This document shows, piece after piece, positions 1 to 10,367 of a stretch of DNA of 64,000 bases. A program made the position numbers and the translations under genes. This DNA comes from Aphelenchoides besseyi (Eukaryota; Nematoda; Chromadorea; Rhabditida; Aphelenchoididae), in assembly GCA_024699855.1 (NCBI GenBank), contig JAMPIQ010000003.1, forward strand, positions 9,238,001 to 9,302,000. Direction: 5' to 3'. Numbering within the stretch: the first letter of the stretch is position 1; every line of letters starts with the position of its first letter. The notes beneath the pieces were generated by a model. It was not told the origin of the DNA. It saw nothing but the letters and a program-made list of their open reading frames with translations, and searched no databases.

Positions 1-1375
1 TCGTTAGTTCTTTGGCCGAAACATTTCTGAAAGAATGATTCGATCAGGTAGTCATTGATGTGTGTTGAAACACGAAACTATGTAGTTTTTAGTTCCCGAG
101 GATTTTTGTTAGCTATCATTACACATGCAAAGCTGATCGACGTTTTGTTGCAACCCCGTCGAATTTGTTGATATGACCCGGACGTTCAGACGACCGTTCA
201 GTGTTTTAATCTCAAAAAGATATTCACATGCGAAAAGATCACTGATCGCATTGACTAGGAATGTTTTGCAGATGATGCAATCGAATAGAAGCAATCGATT
301 CAAACAAACCTGTGCATTGCCGGAGAGTCTCGATAAAAGAAATAGAAGCTAACGAAGAGAAGCAACGTCGTAACTCCTAAGATGTAGTAGAGAGATTGCC
401 ATCCGAGTTGACTTCCACACAACTCTCCAGCTAATGGCATAGTTATGATCGTTCCTATGAACAGCGATTAGTCGTTTTATCAATTGGTCTGTCTACCTAA
501 TTGAAGATGAGTAGATAAATAAGCAACAAACGTTCCACTTCTTTTGAGAGGACTCCAATTAGTGGCTATTGATCCCATAGCTTAAAATCAAAAGATTCAA
601 ATGTTCGAATGCTAACTTTGAACGAACCCGGAAAACTTGTTGCTACCGCAAAACCCTAAAAATCTCATTAGCTATCAATTCGTTCATGTAAACAAACCTC
701 AACAATTCGTAGAAATAGAACGAGATAAAAACCATAAGATGCACTGAAAGGTATAAGTAGCGTAGAAATGGCGGACGTGAGACCGTAAAACGTGAAAGTT
801 CGTCTGAAATTCTTAAATATACGAATGAATACCTAACGATCTTGTACCTCAATCCGAATCGATTGTTCAGATAAGAAATCGGAATTGTTCCAGCGATTGT
901 ACCTATTGCAATGCCAGAAAAAAGATACGCTCGTTCTGCGTCGTTGAACATAAACTCTGTGGAGAGTTCGTCTGGAAATCAAAATAATCACACAAAATTT
1001 TAAGCACCAACTTTTAGAGATTGTTTCATTGATCACCGTGATTTGGTCGTTTTCGTTGTTTTCGTCTTTGAACATGCAGATCACCGTGAAATTTAAAGCT
1101 AACGAGTTGGCCATTACCATAGTCAAACATGCAGTGGCCAAAACGAGAATCAAATGCCGTGTTCGATGTGCAAACACTGGTGAATTGTCTCCATTGTTTA
1201 GTTTCAGATCATCGAGCTGCTTCTGTCGTGACTTTTGAAGCGACGCCAACGAAACCCGACGAACATCGTCGGTACTCATTCGTACGATCGGATTTTCGAC
1301 GTTTGGATAGGCACCCAAAATCATCTCATGACCGCCGGTTGCTGTTTTCTTTTCGGTATTCGATTCCAACGACAT
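1..1375 (-). CDS. SLC17-type MFS transporter (3' part beyond window)
   Basis: Membrane carrier of the SLC17 family (organic anion, vesicular glutamate and phosphate transporters). Seven exons fit by splice signals and phase: 1012-1375, 833-971, 698-803, 628-655, 497-580, 310-454 and 1-26, where the window cuts it. The ATG at 1375 opens a cytoplasmic N-tail of about 75 residues, then TM1 with the family-like stretch LALNFTVICM. An N-glycosylated loop follows, then GTIPISYLNNRFGLRY (the G-x-L-x-D/N-R-F/Y-G loop), SAISTLLIPFSASYGF, and the TNWSPLKRSGTF motif between TM4 and TM5. The sixth intron is about 283 bp and contains an open frame that is not coding. The substrate cannot be read from the sequence. 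A second, more diverged SLC17 member lies at 19.8-21.8 kb. Confidence 0.88.
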
Positions 1376-2563
1376 GCCCACGTCGATTCGAATCTCCGAG
1401 AAATTCTGTTCGTCTTTTTTCTCGCTATGAGAAACAGGGTTGGGAGTTCGTGGCGCAATCTTGACGGTGTTCCTGAAGTTTGTTTATGAAAGTTTAACGA
1501 GGAATAAGCGTGCAAAACCCAACAGTTCACAACCAATCTGTACAAATGGAATTGCTACACAGAACCCGAAACAAAAGTCAATGGAAACGGTCCACATACG
1601 ACTTTCTCTGCAGCTCCGCCCCATTTGTTTGACTATTGATGATAAAATTGGATGATGGGATTATCAAAAATCATTGATAGAATTGCGAAAGTTAGCAACG
1701 TCATTCTTCCAGCAGATCGAATTCAAACTCGTGGCTTGTGACCAGTGGAATCAATTTTAGTCATGACCACCCATTCAGATTATGAAGTTTGTTGTTGTGT
1801 CAATGAATTCAAAGCCGTAAAAGGCGATCAGTTTTTGTGTCAAGAACAACATGGTCATCGATGGTGTCGAAACAACGAGACATGCATTGACCAATAAACA
1901 TAATCAAGATGTGGACAAGCGGTCTGTGGGAGCTTATTTGGTGGCTAGACATTCTAACGCGAAGGTTATTGAATCTCGGTGTTTGTTTGCGGGAATCAAA
2001 AACACAAACAAGAAACATCAGAAATCAAAATCGAAGCTGATTGACTCCACAGATTTTAAACTCCAAAACCGAACGTCGTGATTGCATTTCCGCTAATCCA
2101 CGGGAATGTTTTTCTTCGAAAATCTCCACTGTTCTATCGGGCAAAATCGAAAGGCAACTCGAATGCAAAAAGAAAACGTTGAGCGTTCTCTAAATCTTTG
2201 ATTCGAGAATTAACAGAACAGGAAGTTTCCCGTTCAACCGGCAAACAAAATCATAAATGAAAAGTAAATAGTTTAATGGACCATGTTGGAACGATATCGA
2301 ATTTTGTTTATTTATTGCCGGAATAACCTTCTAATGCCTGGACTATTGTTATGTTATTTGAAGCGATTGCGTGGTTTCATTGAACTCAAATGAAATTATT
2401 TTTATTTATTCGACGCTTCAGTAGCACAATAAACAGGAACAATACATTTTTGAAAGATAAGCCAACGATTAAAGGAATCTCATTGTGGCAACCGTGTGAA
2501 TTTATAACCGCAATTGAAATTTCAGGAACACTTGAAGTCGATGAACACCTAATTGATAACCAT
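1376..2563. other. Intergenic region
   Basis: Between the start of the SLC17 gene and the end of the Pmp3-like gene. Short open frames on both strands lack splice-linked partners or recognisable motifs. I see no RNA gene or repeat. Confidence 0.5.
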
Positions 2564-3228
2564 TCACTCGTAGAAGCCGTCGGTCCTCGTCGAATCCACA
2601 CTCTGATCACATGAAGCGGCCCAATGACTGGGTGGTGGAAAGAACGTGAATCTGTTCGGCTTGTTGTTTACAGGTGAGCAATTGTCCAGCAACGAGGTGG
2701 AGAAACGATTTAAAATTAGTAGGTTGTTGCGCAGCGGAGTTGAAGTCAACATCTCGGGCGAACGATTCTGATTGTGCGGAGTGCGCATCTTGACGTGGGT
2801 TTGACTTTGCTGTGGTGTCGATGGGACTTCGGGTGGCATTACGATCTCCGTTTGAACCGTCAGATCTTCTGAAAAACACTTCAATTGACAACGACGGAAT
2901 TTCTTGCACTCGCCCAAACGATGCACTTTGGTCAACGCAACAACGTACTCCGCATCCTCGACCTTGTCAGAACGCCAAAATACGAAATAGAAAGCATGCA
3001 AGACGGCCGGAAACCTGAACATCAAAACTCACGTATTTACGCCTTCCGAAACCTACCAACCAAGCAGACATAGGAGTATGGACAAGAAGACGTGCCGATT
3101 ACACGATTGACAGAACAAACCGATGGCAAGTGGCTGAAATGAATTCGATCACAGCTAAAGACTTTACAACCTACCGGAAATAGAATACAAAGCGAAATCT
3201 GAACGAACGTAATACAATGATCTAACAT
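2564..3228 (-). CDS. Pmp3/UPF0057 family membrane protein with long C-terminal tail
   Basis: Small proteolipid family (yeast Pmp3, plant RCI2, nematode ZK632.10-like) linked to membrane potential and stress. Exons 3175-3228, 3057-3133 and 2564-3014 splice in phase to 193 aa. The core reads ILFPPLAIGLF, then a short Cys-containing loop, then SILLCLLGWFPAVLHAFYFV. This is the family pattern of two hydrophobic hairpin segments with PP in the first and G-W-x-P-x-x-x-H-A-x-Y in the second. Typical members are 50-80 aa. Here roughly 130 extra residues follow, polar and rich in Ser, Thr, Pro and Asn. It lies 260 bp downstream of AK6 on the same strand, so an operon is possible but not shown. The tail's end depends on no further intron being present. 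Confidence 0.8.
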
Positions 3229-3487
3229 TTTCACGACATTTTACAGCAATCGATTCTTTGAAACAGACGATCGAGTACGGCGACTGAAAAGAAAAAGTCG
3301 ATGAAAAACACAATTCGGAACTCTGAAAACGATTCCTTGCGATTGTTTGGCACATTCGAAAAAAATTTGCGGTTTTTGAAACTGCAACGTCGATTTCCAT
3401 TCGACTAGTCAACATCAACCATAAACTTTATTAACGCTAAACCAACAAAGAGAACGGTAAAAAAGTCAAAGTTGATAACAAGGCCAA

Positions 3488-4103
3488 TTATGCGGCCGAC
3501 TTCTCGTTCCGGAACTTTTGTATTAATTCAATCACGTAGCCGACGTTTCGTTCCAAATCCGCTTGATTGTTGTTCTGAAGCTCGTGCACAACTCCTTCTT
3601 TCGGATACGAGTCGTGAGCTTCTTCGGCCACTACACCCATGATCTCACACTCCAAATTTTCGGCTCTCTTCTTCTCCGAATAGTTCGCACGCTCGTGAAG
3701 TCGATCGTAGAGCGGCGTGTTCTCGCATCTCAACACAATCACGTAATCAAACCAACGAATCGGAAAGAACTCGCAGGAGTGATAGTCGATGATCAAACCA
3801 CCGTCCGAATGTTCGCCATCGAAAAACTCCTGAAATCACAAATTCAGATTCCTTTTCACACCTTCAACTCACTTCCAAGTAGTCCAGAAACTTGTCCTCA
3901 TCCAGAACAAATGATTTGTATTCGTCGTCAAATCCGCTGTGCAGTTTGTGTTTCACAATTGCGTCATTGACGTCGATGTACGTTAAATCGGTTGCCGACG
4001 AATCGGCGATTAGGCATTGAGCGAAAGTTGTTTTGCCGGTACACGGAACGCCGGTAATCAAAATGTTCGGTCGAGTTCTTGTCTCAGGTGATGTCTTACT
4101 CAT
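3488..4103 (-). CDS. AK6: Adenylate kinase 6 / Fap7 (hCINAP)
   Basis: Nuclear P-loop adenylate kinase that also acts in late 18S rRNA processing of pre-40S ribosomes in yeast and human. Exons 3873-4103 and 3488-3829 join in phase to 190 aa (human about 172). The P-loop is NILITGVPCTGKTTF, the family's GxPxxGKTT. Conserved blocks follow: YIDVNDAI, then VLDEDKFLDYLE just before the intron, then LIIDYHSCEFFPIRWFDYVIVLRC and the lid region LHERANYSEKKRAENLECEI. The start at 4103 is preferred over the in-frame ATG at 4124 because TTCAG lies two bases before it, as a spliced-leader acceptor would. With LTV1 at the far end of the window it is a second small-subunit biogenesis factor. Confidence 0.93.
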
Positions 4104-4543
4104 TTCTGAACATTTTGTATTCATCTATACAGTCCAAAAGTTCTAAGAATGTGAATGGCCAACACGAACCAATCGAATCCATTGGAACAAAAAAAACAAA
4201 GTTTTTGTTTTATTTACAAAGAAATGGTGTTGCAGTGGTTGTTTTAGGTTAACAGTTAATTGGATGTATTTACATTAACCGATAGTTTGAATAGAAAGAG
4301 GAGGTGGGACAGAGAGCCACATACGATGATTAGAACAACTGAGGTGATGGTCGACATTCAGTCAAAAAATAAGAAATGCCATTGATAAGAAGCGTTCGTA
4401 CTTTAAATGATAACAAGCAGAATTTTTGAAATCGTGTTCAGATACAAAGTTAAGTTACAGGAATGGAAAGTCAAATGCGAAAGTTTTAAATTTGACTAGG
4501 AACCGGGCTTTCAATCATGTTTAAATTCAAATCAACAAAACGC
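4104..4543. other. Intergenic region
   Basis: 440 bp between AHA-1 (stop at 4544) and AK6 (start 4103), both on the minus strand. A run of A bases and an AT-rich stretch lie near 4185-4220. Nothing else is supported. Confidence 0.45.
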
Positions 4544-6440
4544 TCATTGTCCCATGAATTGGCCTTCCCATTGAGCTCCAGAAACCGTCGGCCAACTCGC
4601 TGCCGGCGCACTCGGCGGATAGGAACTGGACAGGTTGCCAAGTGACTGTTGCTGTCCATTCATAGACCACGGATCACTGATTTCTTGTACACTTGCTGGT
4701 GGTAGATAGAAAGAAGCAGTTGGAATCTAAATAGCAAAAAATAGAAAAAAACTTTGTGAACTTACCTGTTGACCCTGACTCCACGGTTGTTGATCGTAGA
4801 TGCTTGTTGGCTGCTGTGTGCTTCCAGTTAACCCCGATGGACCGACAACGGATTGAGCGGGTGGTAACAATTGTTGTGGGTCGTTTGTCTCTGATGGATT
4901 ACTAAGATTCGGCGATATTCTCGACGTTGTTTGGGAATTAGTGGTCGTAGGCTCAAGAAGCTGCACAGTTCCAACCACGTACTCAAACTGCTCGGAATAC
5001 GGATTGTTGAACTTGTAAGCGCTAAACGAACTCGGCACCACTCCTTGAGCTTTTTTCCAATGACAATTCAACTAAATTCAACGGTTCAAAAAAGAAAAAC
5101 TAATCATTTACTTGAAACGGCTGTTGACCACCGACCAACTGCAAAAACGCGTCACGAACTGTCGGCTCATCAGCGGCATTCACACATTGCCAAACATATT
5201 TTCCCGTGAAATCTTCAGCTCGAAACTCCAGAAGCTGTGTTACGCGTTGATCGATAAACGTGATTTTTCCTTCTTCGTTTAAGCGCATCGTGAACTGATC
5301 GGTTTCTTGATTTTCCTGTCGAACCATTGGCATCGAAGCGACCTGTAAAACACGTTCCAAGAAAACGATTTTGTTTGAACTAACTTGTAAACGTGCAACT
5401 CCTACTAAACAAGAAGTTGGCGGCGCTTCGACTCCGTTCGGCGGTGTGTTCTTGATATAACCGGTGCAATGCATTACGACGTAGGTTTGACCGTTGTGAG
5501 TGAAGAGTGGACGACGATTTCTAAGCCGATGCAATGGTTCAATGTTTCCTAAAGTTGAGATCAATGAAACCGATGGAAGCACTGAATACCCAATCGCATT
5601 CGACATATAAAACCACGTCGACAGCTCATGTGAATTGACGGTCCAACTCGACCTTCTTTCTTCACAGTTCCAGTTTTCATATCCAAGATTCGATTCCCGG
5701 CCGACGACTCACTTCCACATAACTGATCTCTAACTTTGTCCATATCGTCCGGATGAACCAAATCGTAAATGCTGTGATTGAGCCAATCTTCCTAAAGTTT
5801 TAAACGTTTTCACTCAGCTCTTTGCTTCATACCTGTTGCAGGTTCAGAACCGGCAAAATCGAATCACTGCAGTACAAAACGGCTCCCGAATCGCATGCCA
5901 AAACGAACAGAAATCCGTTGGCAGCTTCGAGAATCATGTGTTTTAGCTCTTGATCGGTGAGAAACGAGGGTTTGTAGGCAGCTGCCGCCGCCATCGTGGG
6001 ATCTGCCGGACAACTTACTTCACGAATTTGCTTCCTAAAGTTTAACAAAAGACAATTTAGTCAAACCATCCTCTAACTCACATGTGACTAACAGCCATTC
6101 GCAGAATCGTCAGTTTGTCCGGTTTTCGACCTGAAAATTGAAATCCAACAAAATCGAAAATGTCTGACAAACCCAAAGCTGCGCACTGCGGAACCATTTC
6201 GGCAAGTTCGTTGATGTAATGAGTCATTTTGTTTCGTCGACGACGCTCAATTTCACTATGGTTTTCACGAGCAAAACGCTCCTTCGTTCCGCTCTGATGG
6301 ACAGTGGGTGGATTCGCATGTCCGTTGGATGCGATGGAGCCGTTGAGCGGAAGCTGAGGTGTCATCGACTGCTGTGGAATCATTGGCATCGATCCGTTGG
6401 CCATGGAGATGCCATCGGCATCGTAACGATACTCGTTCAT
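4544..6440 (-). CDS. aha-1: bHLH-PAS transcription factor AHA-1 / ARNT
   Basis: Obligate dimer partner of AHR, HIF and other bHLH-PAS factors in the nucleus. Eight exons (6173-6440, 6082-6130, 5833-6034, 5590-5791, 5385-5548, 5112-5342, 4766-5071, 4544-4726) splice in frame to 534 aa. A short polar N-terminus is followed by the DNA-contacting basic region [16 protein letters not shown], helix-loop-helix [13 protein letters not shown]...[21 protein letters not shown] ([20 protein letters not shown]... [14 protein letters not shown]) and PAS-B ([16 protein letters not shown]... [10 protein letters not shown]). A Gln/Ser/Pro-rich tail ends in WEGQFMGQ. The intron splitting the HLH (6131-6172) falls at the loop. 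TTCAG lies a few bases before the ATG, consistent with trans-splicing. The family assignment is strong, and the orthology to aha-1 rather than a tissue-specific partner rests on the ARNT-type basic region. Confidence 0.95.
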
Positions 6441-8443
6441 TACTCCACTGAACGGCTAAAACGCGTGAAATAAAATCGACATTGAAAACACGCAATTTTA
6501 ACGAAAACCATCGATTGACTCCAACGACGCTTATCATCGACAACTGAACAACAGAATTGGAAAATTTTGAGATAAAAAAAAGTCATCGAATACGTGATCA
6601 TATTCTCCAAGAACCCAGAGTTCCGTATTGTGGTCGCAATGACATGCGGAAATTTGAATACCGAAAAGCTCATAAAAGACAAACAAAAAGGAGGGTGGCA
6701 ATCGCGCAAAGCAGTCCGGCGACAGATGTTCCCCGATGAAGAAGTGTGGCGGCAGAGGCGAGACGGAATGACAAAGAAGCGAAGGCGAATGGAGACAGCC
6801 GGTGGAGGACCGTCTCTCGAGCATCGTGATAAGAAAACGATCGACGATTTCGCGGTGAATAATTCAATTTTCTGGGATTCGTTTGCGTTTGACCAATCAG
6901 TTTCGCCAACGCGTGCCACTTCAATGGGCGAAACTCGAGACCACACAGCGCGAAAAGTAATAAGTGGCACAGAGATCGTGGGGGGAAGTAACGTGAAACC
7001 ACGAAACGATGTCCCGATGAATTCGTTTGTGACGATCCCGTCGTTTCAATGGAAAGAACGTTGATGTCCACGACCGAAAAAGAAAAGTTTGAAAGCTTTT
7101 TTTCAGTCATTGGACATTTCAACGAGCAGCAGGAGCGTCGGCGTGATGCGCATTCCAAATTTCGATGTCGAGACGTTAATTGAGTCGCTAATAAGACGCG
7201 TAAGTAAATGAAATTACAAGACTTTCCCGGTCTTTGCGAATTGAAATTCGATCGTCTTGGTCGATGAGGCGAAAATCGAGATGCGCGATCGCGAAGACAA
7301 CGCCGTTGATTAATAAGCAAAATGACAAAAAGACGTAACAAACTTTTTTAATCCGTTGATCGCGGTCACACAAACGCCGACGGGCGAAAAAAGACCCCGC
7401 GATTCTTTTGGACAAACGTTTGCGCGTCCTTGCGCACAAAAAAAGTTTTGTGCGTAAGCGGAACAATCGGAGAAGGTCGAGGGTTAGAACAAGACTCTCG
7501 TAGTGTGCTGACCTCATTGCTTAAGGCGATGGAACTGCTCACTTGTCCTACATTCCGGAGTCGATTCCATCGATGGAAGGAAATTCGGACCAGCAAATGC
7601 TAATCGGTGGAATCGAGACAAAAAGCTCGTGTTCCGCATACCAAATTCGCTGTGTCGTCCAATTAGTTTTGGAGACCAAAACAAACGACGATTCCAAGCG
7701 TCTCGGCAGCTCGAAAGATACCCGGTCGATTCTGCAACTTCCGTTTCTTAAGCTCTGCGGAATCATAATCCCGACGGTCGGTCTACATCATCGACCGGAA
7801 ATTCAGATCAATGGTCGAGAAACAGAAGAATCCAAAGAGCCAAAATTGTGTTTCACGAACCGACTGCATTAACTTTTCTTACTCAATTTCCGCCGTTTTC
7901 AACTCCGACTCTATGGCAACCGGTCAAATACGAAATGGCGGGACCTGAACAATCAATGTGTGACTTAGACGTGCGAAGCAACAAAATATGTTGTTTATGT
8001 GTAATAACATGTTACTTTCTACCCAATTTCCGATGACCATTAAAGACATTTAAAGTGAAGATTGACATTGAAAACTATATGAAAAGAAGAACGTCAAGCG
8101 CATTTAACCTTCGTGTCTACGATGATTATCTTTGAAATAGTTGTCAAAGTCTCACAACGTGTTATTAACCAACAGCCGTCGGTTGTTGCGTTCAAACTGC
8201 CAACCCGCAAAATGATTTCCAAATCGAAGTCGTCGACTCCGCACTTAAAAAGCAGAACGTTTATAAACAACATGGTCAAATAGGTGTTTCGCTCATTTCT
8301 CCTTTTGTCTATCGCGTCTTCGATCCGCTTTGCGGTCTAACATTCTGTTGAGTTCACACAACCATCGATCTTCCTCTTCAATCATATTTCGCGTCTTTTC
8401 CCTCACTTCCACGCACTTAAATCAACTCATTTCAGCTCCAGAA
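6441..8443. other. Intergenic region between divergent genes
   Basis: About 2 kb between the start of AHA-1 (minus) and the next plus-strand gene, so likely to hold both promoters. It has many CG dinucleotides and long open frames on both strands (for example about 6670-7341 minus). None has gene-like composition, recognisable motifs or convincing splice partners. I see no RNA gene. Confidence 0.45.
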
Positions 8444-9428
8444 ATGATGCAATCAAACATCTTTCCCATTGCTCGAGATCAACGTTCCAGCACCGGATCG
8501 AATCGAAATAGTTCCGAGACGTAAGGAATTCAGCAGCAATTAAATCATTTCGTTTATTTTCGGTGCGTACGTGAACGACGATCAAGACGATTGCGCTTCG
8601 TGGGGATCGAACGGTAGTGCACGACAGACGATGTCCAATGAGCCGACAAGCAATCCGCCGCTTTTATGCCAATCGGCGAACATAAGTCGAAGCGATGAAA
8701 ACGCGCTGAGCGTTTACGAATCGTACTCGTGGAATCGTCCGGCGATTCGTGGCCGTCGATCACAACGAGCATCACAACAAGGAAGCCATCGCGATTTGTC
8801 GAGTTTGTACAAACGCGGTCATTTAACGACGCTCTCACCATCGTCGAATTACGTCGCATATGAGCCTCAACACAATCAAACGTTGCCGGTGAACTTCTCT
8901 TCCAAACATAACGATCGTGTTTTGGAGCAATTGACTACGTCCCAACGACGACCGTTGACAATTCAAAAACCACCGCCTCATCAGAAACAAATGCCGTTGA
9001 AACCGACTCCGCCAACCGATCAAAACAATGGTGAACAAGCGAATGAAACTTCTGTTCAAGTCTCGAAAGCGGTGGTTTCATCGACTTCTCAAGAAGAAGA
9101 GCAAACTTTGGATTCGAACGGTCCAATTGAGCGTCACGTTTCGACTCCGCAACCAACTCACGGGCAAGAAAGTGCTACGGGTCGTCTGTTTTTTCAATTG
9201 TTGCAATTAGCTATCGAAGACGAACAACCGAGCGTTTTCAAGAGTCGCTTCATGGGCTACGTCCACGCCAACTACTCGGCTTTGTCGGAGGTAAGAGCTC
9301 CAAAAACAACTCGTCACTAACTTTTCAACTTTCAGTTACCCGATTGGCAGAACTTCGCCGTTGAGAATCCACGTCTGTTGATGCAGATTTTGAGTTCCAA
9401 ACCGTCCAACATAACTCAATCAACTTAA
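8444..9428 (+). CDS. Unrecognised polar protein with helical C-terminal domain
   Basis: The ATG at 8444 follows a TTTCAG acceptor by eight bases, so a trans-spliced start is likely. The first exon (8444-8520) ends at a good GTAAGG donor. The main coding block runs to 9290 and joins 9336-9428 across a canonical 45-bp intron. The body is polar and Gln/Pro/Ser-rich, with RRPLTIQKPPPHQKQMPLKP. The last 55 residues look folded: RLFFQLLQLAIEDEQPS, GYVHANYSALSELPDWQNF, ENPRLLMQIL, vaguely like the BACK-type ends of BTB proteins. I did not recognise the family. No canonical acceptor joins exon 1 to the block in frame: the pyrimidine-rich stretch before 8564 ends in CGG instead of CAG. The block could instead start at the ATG at 8631. 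Confidence 0.5.
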
Positions 9429-10367
9429 TCGTCCAAGCGTGTTGCCTTTCTTTTAAGTGCACTTTCTGTACCTCAGATCATAACAAACGCGTACAAATAA
9501 ATTCAGTAATTGCAGAGTATTCGGCTTATTGACCAATTCACAACGTTTCTTCATTTTATTCCAACGATTCCAACCGCCGTTTCCTTTTGCTCATAAGAAA
9601 CTCTGCAGATGACCAAACAGTTACACCTCGCGCTCAAAGGTCCATAAACAAGTCAGACGGCAATAAGATGTGCGATGACTGCGAAATCGTGGATGCATCC
9701 GTTTACTCGAAATCGACACGCAAATTGTTTGAATAATCGCAGTTTGTTTCAATACGAAAGTCGTGTACTTTCGGAAGTAACAAATCGACGGGACCCTCGA
9801 TTCCCGCCTTTCATTCATTAAATAGCCGTTTAATTGGTTGTTATTAGCCGGAATCGCCATTGGACCATAACAAACGATTCGATTTTCGCAAGCCTACCAA
9901 TCGGCTTTTGCTTCGTTAAACAACTCATGTCCTTTTGATGTCGCGTCTAATGACCGTATTTGGCTTTCGGATCATTTTTGCTAATTGAACGGTTTGCATT
10001 TGAGTTTCCAAAGAATGTCACGCAACAAATGAGGCGAATACTCTCGTCGACATTTCCAATCGCGAAGGCGCCGACTAGTCGGCGAGAATTGGACGATCGA
10101 CGTGAATAATCGAGACTCCTACGAAACCAATTAGCCCGTTCAAATGGGCGTGACAGTTGAACTCCTCCCGAGTTCCTCCGTGAAATTAAAGGCGTGGTCC
10201 TAATAGAAGATTGAATCGTTTTTGGTATCTATTTGTTACCGGATAATTGACGTGGACTAATAAGTTTGTTTTAGTGGTAGCAGACATTGAGATTCGTTTC
10301 ATAATTAAGTTTGTCGACTGGACGTAATGCTCATCTTATTGAATTGGTTACTCAACGAACAAAAAGA
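9429..10367. other. Intergenic region
   Basis: 3' flank of the previous gene, with an AATAAA at about 9497, and the 5' flank of the VWC/VWD gene. No coding or RNA feature is supported. Confidence 0.45.

Noticed and set aside
109..303. 64-codon minus-strand open frame near the left edge
   Set aside because: It lies inside the sixth intron of the SLC17 gene. Splicing 310 to 26 gives the expected HR-NVSAKEL junction.
1..1375. Tandem duplicate of the SLC17 gene at 19.8 kb
   Set aside because: Same family, but the sequences and exon boundaries differ too much for a recent duplication.
6670..7341. 223-codon minus-strand open frame
   Set aside because: Composition is random-looking (Arg, Ser and Leu runs), overlapping frames are open on both strands in this CG-rich stretch, and there are no splice partners or motifs.
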